DNA of 61,133 bases from an uncultured Clostridia bacterium (GCA_947383645.1 CANDEH010000005.1:1-61133), one strand, 5' to 3'; shown: positions 16,171 through 25,156, counted from the stretch's first letter. Translations and numbers: made by a program. The notes: generated by a model not told the origin, from the letters alone.

Positions 16171-16340
16171 GGGGATTTCGCTGCGCTCATCGCCTCACCC
16201 CCGGCATCTCCCGCAGGGAAATGCCGGGGGTTCGACGTTCGCTCCTCGGCAGAGTTTCGCGGCCTGCGGGCCGTGAAACTCTGCCGAGGGCCTGGGCGGC
16301 TTCGCCGCAGATTTGGCGGGGGCGGAGGGGGTTGAAAAAG
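16171..16340 (+). repeat. Modular hairpin element, family A, copy 4 (shorter)
   Basis: Connector GCTGCGCTCATCGCCTC, variable palindrome with ends ACCCCCGGCAT/ATGCCGGGGGT (16197-16231), connector TCGACGTTCGCTCCTCGG, hairpin TTTCGCGGCC/GGCCGTGAAA, CGAGGGCCTGGG, CGGCTTCGCCG, TTTGGCGGGGGCGG. The leading CCCGCTTCGCTGGG hairpin and the second hairpin are missing. It ends just upstream of a strong promoter. Confidence 0.75.
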
Positions 16341-16353
16341 GGGAAGTTGTCCG

Positions 16354-16382
16354 TTGACAGTGGTTGACATAATTGGTATAAT
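16354..16382 (+). promoter_or_regulatory. Strong sigma-A promoter of the metallopeptidase operon
   Basis: TTGACA (16354-16359), 17-base spacer, TATAAT (16377-16382): both boxes are full consensus. The start point would be near 16389, giving a leader of about 57 bases. Confidence 0.85.
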
Positions 16383-16445
16383 AGGGCTCTGAACTTCAAC
16401 GCCGCGCCGGACGGCCGGGCGGCAATGGGAAAGAGAGGAACATCT

Positions 16446-19400
16446 ATGAAACGAGCGCGTGTCCGCGTCCTGCCGCTGCTGCTGGCGGCGGTGATGCTGG
16501 CCTCCCTGCTGGCCCCTGCGGCGGCTGCGGCGGAGGACGCCCCCGCTGTCACCGGCAGCATCTCCGCCACGGTGCGGATTGACTACGTCCAGGCCCTGGC
16601 CGAGCTGGCCCGGCGGAATGTCAGGGTTGAGCTGAAACGGGACGGAACGTCCGTGACAGGCGGCATAGACCTCACCTCGGAGAGGACGGATTCCGTGGGC
16701 GCCTGTACGGTCCAGGTCTCCCTGCGCAATGGGGAGGGCGCGCCTCTGGACGGCGGGAAGTGGCCCGGCTATCTGGATGTGACCATTGACGGCCTGCCCC
16801 GGGGGAGCTATACCCTGACCTTCACCGGCCGGGGCTATCGGACCTATACCACGGACTCCATCGAGGTGAAGGATTACGCCCGCCAGGTGATCGTGGGCAC
16901 CGGCGACGCCACCTTTACCCTGGGCGACGTGACCGGCGACAATGCGGTTACCGAGGCCGACCGGGCCGCTGTTTCCGGGGCTCTGGCCACCTCCGGCAGA
17001 GAGGAGATCCAGCGCTTTGATCTCAACGGCGACGGCAAGGTGGATATTATTGACCTCAGCTACGTCAGCCGCCAGCTGAAGGCGCAGGGCGGCGCGGAGT
17101 ATCGGGAGACCGCCCTGCTGGGGAATCCGGTACAGCTGCCGGAGACGGAGGCGGCTCTGGCGGCGGCAAAGACCACGGTGGAGAGGGGCAGCCTGAACAG
17201 TCTCTTTGCCGGGGAGGGCGGCTCCGCCACCTTTGTCTCTACTGACGACAGTCAGATTGTAATCCCCCTGGTGCTGGCCGATCCTGTGGAGGTCAGCGAG
17301 GTGGAGATCGTCACCCCTGTGGGCGGCGGCGAGGTGCAGAAGGGTACCGTCAGCGTGCTGACCGAGGGCGGCGAGCGTATAGAGGTTCCCTTTGACCACA
17401 CCCTGCCCGCGGGCGTCCACGCCATTGGCCGCGCCGCGGAGAGCAGCGTGGTTACCATCGATTTGGGGAAGCGGGTGGCGGTGAAGAAGGTCACCATCAC
17501 CGTGGTGAAGACCGGAGACGCCTACGCCACCGTGGAGACGGTCCGGTTCCTCAAGGACATCGTCCCCGAGAACCCCACGCCTCCCAACAGCACCATCAAG
17601 GGCCTTGCCGCCCAGGCGGGGCACGAGCAGGTGTCCCTCACCTGGCAGGTCCTGCCCAATGTGTCCGGCTACACCGTCCACTCCTGGCCCCGCAGCGACA
17701 GCACCAAGGTGAAGGAGCTGCGCACCACGGTAAACAGCGCCGCAGTGACGGGCCTGGAGAATCTGGTGGAGTACGCCTTCACCGTCACCCCCACCGACGG
17801 GAGCTGGACGGGGAAGACCTCCCAGCCGGTGTACGCCACGCCCCAGCCGGCCAAGGTCCCCGCGGCCCCGGATATGGTAAATGTGGGCGTGCTGGACGGC
17901 GCGCTGACCGTCTCCTGGAAGAAGAGCGAGAACGCCACCTTCTATGAGGTGTTCTACCAGGAGAAGGGGGCGGCGGACTGGAAGCAGGCCGGGGGACAGC
18001 TCACCGCCACCGGTCTCACCCTCAACGGCCTGACCAACGACGTCACCTACTCCATCTACATCATCGCCGGCAACAGCCTGGGCAGGAGCGGAAGGTCCCG
18101 TGTCGCCGAGGGTACCCCCCGGGGCGTGGTGAATGAGCGGCCTGCGGGCATCCCGTCGGCGGGCATTCTCGGCTATGACAAGATCCAGAGCATGGAGCTG
18201 GCGGACAAGGGCAACTACGACCGGAATTCCTACACCGCGGAGCGGCCCTGGGACAGCAAAAACATGTGGGACGACGACTACACCACCCACTGGACCGCCG
18301 CCGGCTGGACCCGGAACGAGCATGTGGTCACCACCTTCACCGAGCCGGTGGATCTCACCGCCGCCTTCTGGGTACCCCGTCTGGACGGGGGCTACCCCAG
18401 CTATCTCCGGGCCTACAGCGTCCGGGTCTGGTATGAGGGGGAGGACCTGGGCGGCGCGGGCCATCTGCTCACCCCCGACCCGGAGAAGGGCGGCCAGGAC
18501 AACGGCGGCACCGGCCAGGATGTGCACACCTGGCACAATGTGGCCAACTACAGTACCTGCGCCGCAGATAAGTTCGCCGTCCTGCCCTTTGGGCCGGTGG
18601 AGAACGTTAGGAAGATCAGCGTAGCTGTGGAGCAGCGGGACTACCTCACCGTCAGCCTCTCGGAGCTGCTGTTCATGGAGTACGACCCGGCCCACAGCCT
18701 TCCCGCCGACATCGACGCCCTGTTTGTGGGCGGCGGGGACGGCCTCCACACAGAACTGGCTTCCGGCGTGGAGCAGGGGACCATCGACGCCCTCCGTGCG
18801 CGCCTGAACAGCGACGAGGGCAAGTACTACCTGAACACCGCCATGCTGGCCGATGAGCTGGTTTTGGCGGAGGAGCTGCTGCGGGGCGAGGGCGCCAGGG
18901 TCCTCCTCACCGGCATCGAGTCCCGCAGTGCCGCGGCGGACAGCGCGAAATACCAGCAGGGCGGCAGTGTCCTTCAGCCCCTGGGGGCCGCCGCCGGGAT
19001 GAGCGGCGACAAGTTCGGCGAGATCACCGTCTACGCCGCCGGCATCCCCGCCGGGCAGAGCGTCACCCTCTACGCCAGCCAGTACAACGCCGAGGCCAAC
19101 GCCTGGCTGGCCGAGGCGGGGAAGATCCAGAACGGCCGGAACGTGTTCACCATCCCCAAAATCGGCAGCCAGAACACCCCCCGGGGCGGCAGCCTCTATG
19201 TGACCTACGGCGGGGCGAATCCGGAGGAGATCTCCCTCCACGTCCGCCGGGCCGCGGACATCCCCCTGCTGGATCTGTCTGACTGGTACGACATGACGGA
19301 GGCCCAGCGCACGGCCGCCATCCGCGCCTACGCGGAGGAGCTGACGGCCTACGCCCCTGCCGTCAACGCCGCCGCGCCCACCACCGACTGGCGCAACGTC

Positions 19401-21407
19401 ACGGAGATTGCCACGCCCACGGTGCTGCTGTCCCTGCCCGCCTCCGCCGCCCTCAGCGGCCTGGGCAACGCGGATCTTGACGGCAAGACGGCGCAGCTCA
19501 CCAACTCCGTTCTGGCCTGGGAGGACCTGATGCACATATGCAGGACCACCCAGGGTATCGACAACACTTACCAGGACAATGACATGCAGACCCGGCAGAA
19601 TATCCGGTGCATGCAGATGTTCACCGGCGCGTTCATGTACGCCGCCGGAAGCCACATCGGCATCGGCTACGGGTCCTGTTCCGGCATGGTGGGCGGCACG
19701 CCCATCAGGGATCTGCCCGCCGGGGCCTCCGCCAACGGCCTCTTCGGCTGGGGCATCGCCCACGAGATCGGGCACAACATGGACAAGCTGGGCAAGGCGG
19801 AGATCACCAACAACATCTACGCCATCATGGTCCAGACCTGTGACGGGGATCAGAACATCCTCCCCTCCCGGCTGGAGAAGAGCGGCAAGTACGCGAGCAT
19901 CTTCACCAAGACCGCCCAGGCCACCCCCGGGGCCTCCGGCGACGTGTTCACCCAGCTGGGGATGTACTGGCAGCTCCACCTGGCCTACGACAGCGGGGAG
20001 AGGCCCATGGACTTCTACAACCGCTTCTTCAAGGCGTGGAAGGCCAGGACCTACATCAGCGGCTCTGAGAACCTCAGCTATGATGAGCAGGTGGCCCTCA
20101 CCGCCGCCGGCGTGGCCGGGAAGGACCTCACCGAGTTCTTCACCCGCTGGGGCATGGCCCTCAGCGCCGATGTGCGAAACCAGATCTCCTCCTATGACAG
20201 CGAGGACCGGGCCGTCTGGTACCTCAGCGACCAGAGCCGCCGGGACCGTCTGGCGGGGAATGGGACCCTCTCCGGCAGCTTCACCGCCTCCGCTGCCCTC
20301 ACTGAGGGCAGGAACAACGAGGTGACCTTGACCATCGACGGCAGCGGCCTTACCGGGGATCTCCAGGGCTACGAGATCCTCCGCAACGGCCAGAGCATCG
20401 GCTTCGTGATTCCCCAGGCCGGCGGCAAGTCCGGCGTCTACACCGATCTGATCGGCTCCGCCAACCATCGGGTGTTCGACTACGCCGTGGTGGCCTACAG
20501 CACCTTGGGTACGGCGCTGGCAGAGGCGGAGGCCGGCAGCGTCCGCATCGCCTACGACGCGGTGCTGGACCCTGACAGCTACGACAGCGAATGGGCTGAC
20601 GGCGTCGTGACCATCACTCTGAAGGCGGAGACCGCTGTCTCCGGTCTGAAGCTCACCGGCGGGACGCTGACAGCGGAGAACGCCTACACCGTCGCCATCA
20701 CCGACGGCGCGGGCAAGGAGACCGCCGCCAAGGACAGCACCTTCGATCCGGCTCTGAACGAGGCCCGGGACGACAGGGACTGCTACCTTCTCTACTTCAA
20801 CAAACCCGGTACCGGCGCGGAGGACAGCCGGATCTGGACCTACGACGCAAAAACTATTGTGATTACCGGCATGCCCCAGGGCGTCACCGTGCAGCCCATC
20901 AGCTACGCCGGGGACGACGTGGCCTTCATGGCCAACGGCGCGGTGGGCCGCCTCGCCGCGGACTACGACCTGGGCGGCGGCGAGAAGATTGCCGCCGGCA
21001 CCGTGGTGATCGCCGGCACCTACCGGGGCGATCCGCTGTACAACTACGTGGCCGTCCAGGGCCGCTTTGCCACCGCCCCCGACGAGAACGGGGAGAACGA
21101 GGTGGTGGAGCGCTCCCTCTCCGGCGACTGCTACCTCTTCGCGGAGGTGCCCGGCGACGGGGAGGTCAGCGATATCAGCAACGGCATCTTTATCTTCGTA
21201 CCCAACCTGAAAGCCGAGGAGGCGCTCCAGGGCGTGATCGGGAACTGCGGCGCGGAGAGCCTGCTGCCCGGCCAGATGAAGCTGGAGTTCTACCGCACCG
21301 ATGTCCCCAACGACACCAGCAGTAAGCGCAGGACGGCGGAGACCATGTGGCTCACCACCCCCGGCGGCGACGCCCTGCCCGCCATCCTATTGGAGGGCCG
21401 GTCATGA
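16446..21407 (+). CDS. Large secreted M60-type metallopeptidase with dockerin-like and FN3 modules
   Basis: 1653-residue exported protein. Signal peptide about 1-31 (PLLLAAVMLASLLAPAAAAA, cut after AAA). Residues about 159-215 hold a dockerin-like pair of Ca-binding repeats (GDVTGDNAVTEADR and DLNGDGKVDIIDL). A galactose-binding-like region is about 245-375, two fibronectin III domains about 385-560, a second discoidin-like region about 570-750. The peptidase part (about 880-1260) has HEIGH at 1106-1110 followed by Glu eight residues further on, fitting the gluzincin H-E-x-x-H-x8-E pattern of M60 mucin-type peptidases. About 400 beta-rich C-terminal residues follow. ATG at 16446 is chosen for GAGAGGAA and the clean signal peptide. 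The stop overlaps the next gene by four bases. Role in mucin or glycoprotein attack is inference from the family. Confidence 0.87.
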   Translation: MKRARVRVLPLLLAAVMLASLLAPAAAAAEDAPAVTGSISATVRIDYVQALAELARRNVRVELKRDGTSVTGGIDLTSERTDSVGACTVQVSLRNGEGAPLDGGKWPGYLDVTIDGLPRGSYTLTFTGRGYRTYTTDSIEVKDYARQVIVGTGDATFTLGDVTGDNAVTEADRAAVSGALATSGREEIQRFDLNGDGKVDIIDLSYVSRQLKAQGGAEYRETALLGNPVQLPETEAALAAAKTTVERGSLNSLFAGEGGSATFVSTDDSQIVIPLVLADPVEVSEVEIVTPVGGGEVQKGTVSVLTEGGERIEVPFDHTLPAGVHAIGRAAESSVVTIDLGKRVAVKKVTITVVKTGDAYATVETVRFLKDIVPENPTPPNSTIKGLAAQAGHEQVSLTWQVLPNVSGYTVHSWPRSDSTKVKELRTTVNSAAVTGLENLVEYAFTVTPTDGSWTGKTSQPVYATPQPAKVPAAPDMVNVGVLDGALTVSWKKSENATFYEVFYQEKGAADWKQAGGQLTATGLTLNGLTNDVTYSIYIIAGNSLGRSGRSRVAEGTPRGVVNERPAGIPSAGILGYDKIQSMELADKGNYDRNSYTAERPWDSKNMWDDDYTTHWTAAGWTRNEHVVTTFTEPVDLTAAFWVPRLDGGYPSYLRAYSVRVWYEGEDLGGAGHLLTPDPEKGGQDNGGTGQDVHTWHNVANYSTCAADKFAVLPFGPVENVRKISVAVEQRDYLTVSLSELLFMEYDPAHSLPADIDALFVGGGDGLHTELASGVEQGTIDALRARLNSDEGKYYLNTAMLADELVLAEELLRGEGARVLLTGIESRSAAADSAKYQQGGSVLQPLGAAAGMSGDKFGEITVYAAGIPAGQSVTLYASQYNAEANAWLAEAGKIQNGRNVFTIPKIGSQNTPRGGSLYVTYGGANPEEISLHVRRAADIPLLDLSDWYDMTEAQRTAAIRAYAEELTAYAPAVNAAAPTTDWRNVTEIATPTVLLSLPASAALSGLGNADLDGKTAQLTNSVLAWEDLMHICRTTQGIDNTYQDNDMQTRQNIRCMQMFTGAFMYAAGSHIGIGYGSCSGMVGGTPIRDLPAGASANGLFGWGIAHEIGHNMDKLGKAEITNNIYAIMVQTCDGDQNILPSRLEKSGKYASIFTKTAQATPGASGDVFTQLGMYWQLHLAYDSGERPMDFYNRFFKAWKARTYISGSENLSYDEQVALTAAGVAGKDLTEFFTRWGMALSADVRNQISSYDSEDRAVWYLSDQSRRDRLAGNGTLSGSFTASAALTEGRNNEVTLTIDGSGLTGDLQGYEILRNGQSIGFVIPQAGGKSGVYTDLIGSANHRVFDYAVVAYSTLGTALAEAEAGSVRIAYDAVLDPDSYDSEWADGVVTITLKAETAVSGLKLTGGTLTAENAYTVAITDGAGKETAAKDSTFDPALNEARDDRDCYLLYFNKPGTGAEDSRIWTYDAKTIVITGMPQGVTVQPISYAGDDVAFMANGAVGRLAADYDLGGGEKIAAGTVVIAGTYRGDPLYNYVAVQGRFATAPDENGENEVVERSLSGDCYLFAEVPGDGEVSDISNGIFIFVPNLKAEEALQGVIGNCGAESLLPGQMKLEFYRTDVPNDTSSKRRTAETMWLTTPGGDALPAILLEGRS

Positions 21408-22543
21408 GTAAGAGAACCCTCTGCGCCCTTCTGGCGGCGCTGACTGTGCTGACCTGCACCGCGCCGGCGGCCTCCGCGGCCTCCGCCCCCTCCGTCACCT
21501 ACCGCAGCAGCGGCGGAGGCGTCAGCCTCTCCGTGGGCGGGGCGAACGGCGGCGTCTACGGCGCCCAGCTGACCCTCACCGTTCCCGGCAGTCACGTCGA
21601 GGCGGTGTTTACCCCCGCCGGCGGGGACGTGTACAGCCCCGCCTGCACCGTGGAGGAGAGCGGCGGCAGCACAAGGATTACCATCTACCTCACCGCTGAG
21701 AATCCCATGAACAGCGGGACCACGCTGCCTCTGGGTACATTGAACCTGAACGGCGCGTCTCTTCCCTCCTCCGGAGAACTGACCCTCTTAAACCGGGGCC
21801 TGACGGTCTCCTCCTCCGGTGCGGTAGCTCTGCGCCCCGCCTCCTCCGGCAGCGGCGGGAACAGCGGCAGCAGCCGTCCCAGCGGCGGGAAGGATGACAA
21901 GGATGACAAGGATGACAAGGATGACAAGGATGACAAGAACGACAAGGACCAGCCCGGCCAGGAGGAGACGCCGGACTACACCGCCACGGTGCTGCCCTTT
22001 GGCGACACATCCAGAGGGGAGTGGTACTACAGCGCGGTGCAGTACGTCTACGCCAGGGGCATGATGTCCGGCACCACCGCCAACGCCTTCTCTCCCGGCG
22101 GCACCACCACCCGGGGGATGATCGTCACCATCCTCCACCGCCTGGAGGGGAGCCCCGCCGCCCCGGCGGCGGCCTTCCCCGATGTGAACCAGGGTCTCTA
22201 CTACGCCGCCCCTGTGGCCTGGGCCAGCGCCAACGGCCTGGTGAACGGCTACGACAACGGCGGCTTCGGCCCGGAGGACCCCATCACCCGGCAGCAGCTG
22301 GCCGCTATTCTCTACCGCTATGCGGTGAGCAAGGGCTACGATACCAGCGCCCGGGGGAGCCTGGAGGGCTTCTCCGACGCCGCCGCGGTGGAGAGCTACG
22401 CCGTGGAGCCCATCCGCTGGGCCGTGGGCGCGGGACTGATCTCCGGTATGGACAACGGCACCGTCAGCCCCACCGGCCGGGCCACCCGGGCTCAGGTGGC
22501 AACCATCCTTATGCGGTTTTGTGAGAACGCGGCGAAGGCGTAA
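21404..22543 (+). CDS. Secreted SLH-anchored protein with cohesin-like N-terminal domain
   Basis: 379 residues. Signal peptide 1-26 (LCALLAALTVLTCTAPAASA). Residues about 28-145 form one beta-rich domain (GVYGAQLTLTVPGSH, ITIYLTAENPMNSG, LPLGTLNLNG) that resembles cohesin or cohesin-like folds by eye; this is not proven. A Lys-Asp-Asp tandem linker follows (about 163-182), then three SLH modules (about 200-375; WYYSAVQYVYARGMM, AAPVAWASANGLVNGY, AVEPIRWAVGAGLISG) for attachment to the cell wall. The start codon overlaps the stop of the M60 peptidase (ATGA), so the two are translationally coupled. A strong terminator follows. The pairing of a dockerin-like enzyme with a wall-anchored protein suggests surface display of the peptidase. 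Confidence 0.85.
   Translation: MSKRTLCALLAALTVLTCTAPAASAASAPSVTYRSSGGGVSLSVGGANGGVYGAQLTLTVPGSHVEAVFTPAGGDVYSPACTVEESGGSTRITIYLTAENPMNSGTTLPLGTLNLNGASLPSSGELTLLNRGLTVSSSGAVALRPASSGSGGNSGSSRPSGGKDDKDDKDDKDDKDDKNDKDQPGQEETPDYTATVLPFGDTSRGEWYYSAVQYVYARGMMSGTTANAFSPGGTTTRGMIVTILHRLEGSPAAPAAAFPDVNQGLYYAAPVAWASANGLVNGYDNGGFGPEDPITRQQLAAILYRYAVSKGYDTSARGSLEGFSDAAAVESYAVEPIRWAVGAGLISGMDNGTVSPTGRATRAQVATILMRFCENAAKA
21890..21949 (+). repeat. In-frame 9-bp tandem repeat (Lys-Asp-Asp linker)
   Basis: Five exact AAGGATGAC units (21890-21934) followed by one AAGAACGAC and a partial unit. Copy-number change by slippage would keep the frame and alter linker length between the N-terminal domain and SLH anchor. 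Confidence 0.95.
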
Positions 22544-22555
22544 GAAAGTGAGAGT

Positions 22556-22600
22556 GCGGGCGGACACGACCAAAGGGTCATGTCCGCCCGCTTCAGTTTG
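22556..22600 (+). terminator. Terminator of the metallopeptidase/SLH operon
   Basis: 11-bp perfect stem GCGGGCGGACA (22556-22566) / TGTCCGCCCGC (22581-22591) with an inner GACC/GGTC extension, followed by TTCAGTTTGT. Confidence 0.85.
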
Positions 22601-22689
22601 TAAAAGAACATAAGAATTCAGAGGAAACAAGGAGCGGGGATAGAGGAGGGGAAGAAGGAAGCAAAGGAAGAAGATAGGGAACAAGAAAA

Positions 22690-23085
22690 TCTATGATGGG
22701 AAAGGGCTAACTTTTTGAGACTCATGGCAACAAATTTAAGCCTCCCCCAAAGAGCAACTCGGGCCAGGCCGCGGTGATGTGTGTAACGCATAGCGTGTTT
22801 TTCTTTGGCGTCGGCAAAGACCCGCTCAACAGTCTGTTTGCGCATGGCATAAATATCCTTGCCGCGCTGTGTTTTCCTCAACTGTTCCACCAGATCCAGG
22901 TGCTCCTGCCAGATGTGAGTAGTGAGGATACGCTGGCCTTTTACGTTGGCGCCACAGACCTGGCGGCAAGGACAGTACCGGCATATCTTGGGCGTACTGC
23001 GGTAAATCCGTTTCCCATCCCAACCGGTGGTCGTGTGCCTGAGCTGTTGGCCCTGAGGACACTGAAAACTGTTTTTCGCCTCGCA
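22690..23085 (-). pseudogene. IS1182-family transposase remnant (C-terminal part)
   Basis: Minus-strand frame with the C-terminal third of an IS1182-type DDE transposase: the C-x2-C-x5-C zinc-like stretch around KICRYCPCRQVCG, then QTVERVFADAKEKHAMRY and the closing RGLARVALWGRLKFVAMSLK. About 130 residues of an expected 450-550 remain. The 5' part is cut off exactly where the family A hairpin element (23086-23205) begins, and no second end or terminal repeats are seen. It is dead as a transposase. Confidence 0.85.
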
Positions 23086-23205
23086 GAGTTTCGCAGCGTG
23101 CACGCCGAACCCCTGGACCTCCCTGTGGGGGAGGTCCAGGGGCGAGGCGCAGAGTGCAGCGAACTCCCCTCGCTTGAAAGCCCAGCGAAGCGGGTTTCAA
23201 GCGAA
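23086..23205 (-). repeat. Modular hairpin element, family A, copy 5 (reverse)
   Basis: Read on the minus strand: arms GCTTGAAA/TTTCAAGC around CCCGCTTCGCTGGG, connector CTGCACTCTGCGCCTCG, variable palindrome arms CCCCTGGACCTCCC/GGGAGGTCCAGGGG (23110-23142), then TTCGGCGTGCACGCTGCG. It lies directly after the ilvE stop codon and abuts the broken transposase. Confidence 0.8.
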
Positions 23206-23210
23206 ACACC

Positions 23211-24287
23211 TTAAATCGAAACAATCCACCCCATATCATCGGCCACCGTGCCGGTCTGCATCCCATAGATGGTGTCATACAGCTTCTGACTCACCGGCCC
23301 CACGCCGCCGCCGTTGATGACGATATCCTCGCCCTTGTAGCGCAGCACGCCGATGGGGGAGATCACGCAGGCGGTACCGGTGGCCCAGACCTCCTGGAGC
23401 GTTCCGTCCTTGCTGGCCCTGGCCACGTCCTCGATGGCCAGCCGCCGCTCAGACACCTTGTAGCCCCACTTACGCAGCATGGTGATGGTGCTGTCCCGGG
23501 TGACGCCGGGGAGGATGGACCCGCCCAGGGGCGCGGTGATGACCTCGTTGTCAATCATAAAGAATGCGTTGGAGGTGCCCACCTCCTCCACGTACTTGTG
23601 CTCGAAGGCGTCCAGCCACAGAACCTCCTTGCAGCCGTTCTCCAGGGCCTTCTTGGTGGCCTTCATGCCGCCGGCGTAGTTGCCGCCCACCTTGGCGAAG
23701 CCGGTGCCGCCCACGGCGGCGCGGATGTACTCGTCCTCCACATAGATGTGGCTGCCGGTGAGGCCGCCCCGGTTGATGTCGTAGTAGGCGCCCACGGCGC
23801 AGAGGATGATGATGAAGTGGTAGTGCTTGGCCGGCTCCACGGAGAAGCTGACCTCATCGGAGATGATGTAGGGGCGGATATACAGCGCGGTGCCGGGAGC
23901 GGAGGGAATCCAATCCGCGTCGGCCTTCACCGTGGCCTTCACCGCCTCCACGAACAGCTCCTCGTCCATGGGGGGGATGCACATGCGGTCATTGGTGCGG
24001 TTGAGGCGCTTGGCGTTCATGTCCGGACGGAAGAGGTTGATCTTCCCCTCGGGGGTGAGATACGCCTTCATGCCCTCAAACATCATCTGGGCGTAGTGGA
24101 GCACGCAGGAGGCCGGGTCCAGGCTGATGGGGCCGTAGGGGACGATCTTGCCGTCGTGCCAGCCCTGGCCCTCGTCGTAGTCCATGATGAACATGTGGTC
24201 GGTAAAGTACTTGCCAAAGCCCAGGTTGCTCTGGTCCGGCTTGGGCTTGGGGTGGGTGGTGCGGGTCACGGGAAATGTGTAGGACAT
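23211..24287 (-). CDS. ilvE: Branched-chain amino acid aminotransferase (IlvE)
   Basis: PLP enzyme interconverting Val, Leu and Ile with their 2-oxoacids. 358 residues, class IV aminotransferase of the long (BCAT2-like) type. The PLP lysine is Lys199 in FAKVGGNYAGG. MMFEGMKAY near residue 68, ALYIRPYIIS, EVGTSNAFF and ATGTACVISPIG are family motifs. Start ATG at 24287. It is 70 bases downstream of the amidase gene in the same direction and therefore probably reads from the VOR operon; this places transamination next to 2-oxoacid oxidoreduction. Confidence 0.96.
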   Translation of the reverse strand: MSYTFPVTRTTHPKPKPDQSNLGFGKYFTDHMFIMDYDEGQGWHDGKIVPYGPISLDPASCVLHYAQMMFEGMKAYLTPEGKINLFRPDMNAKRLNRTNDRMCIPPMDEELFVEAVKATVKADADWIPSAPGTALYIRPYIISDEVSFSVEPAKHYHFIIILCAVGAYYDINRGGLTGSHIYVEDEYIRAAVGGTGFAKVGGNYAGGMKATKKALENGCKEVLWLDAFEHKYVEEVGTSNAFFMIDNEVITAPLGGSILPGVTRDSTITMLRKWGYKVSERRLAIEDVARASKDGTLQEVWATGTACVISPIGVLRYKGEDIVINGGGVGPVSQKLYDTIYGMQTGTVADDMGWIVSI

Positions 24288-24357
24288 AGTAGTTGCCGCC
24301 TTTCTTTTTTAGGTTGTGCATTCTTTTTCTTAGAAGAAAAAGAATCAAAAAGAATTT

Positions 24358-25143
24358 TTATATTTGATACAGCTCCGGCCGCCGGTCACGGAAGACGTTG
24401 ATGCCGCCGCGGATGCCCTCCAGCACGCTGAAGTCCGCCTGGGCGGTGACAACCTCCTCCTCACTCCCGGCCTGGGCCAGATACTCCCCCCAGGGGTCGA
24501 TCACGGCGCTGCCGCCGCCGCACCGGGTGCTCCCGGCGGTGCCCACGCTGTTGCAGAGCGCCAGGAACATCTGATTCTCAATGGCCCGGGCCCTGGCCAG
24601 GGTCTGGAGGTGCATACTCCGCTTGTCCGGCCACTGGGCGGGGACGAACAGCAGGTCCAGCCCCTGTACCGCCAGCGTCCGGGTCAGCTCGGGAAAGCGC
24701 AGATCGTAGCAGATAATGAGCCCGCACCGCTGCCCGTCCAGCGTAAACCGGCAGAGGTGGTCCCCCGGCTGAAAGTGCTCCTCCTCCTTAGCGAAGGTAA
24801 AGAGGTGAATCTTGTCATACTCCGCCGCAGCCTCGCCACTCCGGTCGAACACATAGGCGGTATTGTAAATCCCGCCGCTCTTCCGGTTGGCCACGCTGCC
24901 GCAGACAATATTGACATGCAGATCCTTCGCCAGCGCGGAGAATTCCGCCTTCGTCCGCGCCCCGTCCCGGTCCGCCGCGGCGGCCAAATCCTCGGGATAG
25001 TACCCGGTATTCCAGGTCTCCGGCAGCACCACGGTATCCGGATGCTCCCGCTCCACGGTCTCCCGGATCATCGCATGGGCGTGGGCGTAGTTGTAGTCCA
25101 CCTCGCCTAAGCGCATATCCATCTGGATACAGGAAATTTTCAT
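24358..25143 (-). CDS. Nitrilase-superfamily amidase (omega-amidase-like)
   Basis: 261-residue carbon-nitrogen hydrolase with the complete catalytic set Glu42 (PETWNTGYYP), Lys111 (EYDKIHLF) and Cys145 (CYDLRFPEL). The DKIHLF motif and overall layout resemble the omega-amidase/Nit2/YafV branch, which deamidates 2-oxoglutarate-like amides made by transaminases. Beside an aminotransferase this would be sensible, but the substrate is inference. The gene starts 13 bases after the nucleoside phosphorylase stop, with GAGGAGAG as ribosome site. Confidence 0.88.
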   Translation of the reverse strand: MKISCIQMDMRLGEVDYNYAHAHAMIRETVEREHPDTVVLPETWNTGYYPEDLAAAADRDGARTKAEFSALAKDLHVNIVCGSVANRKSGGIYNTAYVFDRSGEAAAEYDKIHLFTFAKEEEHFQPGDHLCRFTLDGQRCGLIICYDLRFPELTRTLAVQGLDLLFVPAQWPDKRSMHLQTLARARAIENQMFLALCNSVGTAGSTRCGGGSAVIDPWGEYLAQAGSEEEVVTAQADFSVLEGIRGGINVFRDRRPELYQI

Positions 25144-25156
25144 ATCGCTCTCCTCA

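Noticed and set aside
16110..20468. A 1452-codon open frame on the minus strand opposite the metallopeptidase gene
   Set aside because: It is the antisense shadow of a GC-rich gene: Gly/Val/Leu/His-rich composition, no domain, no ribosome site, and it runs through the hairpin elements.
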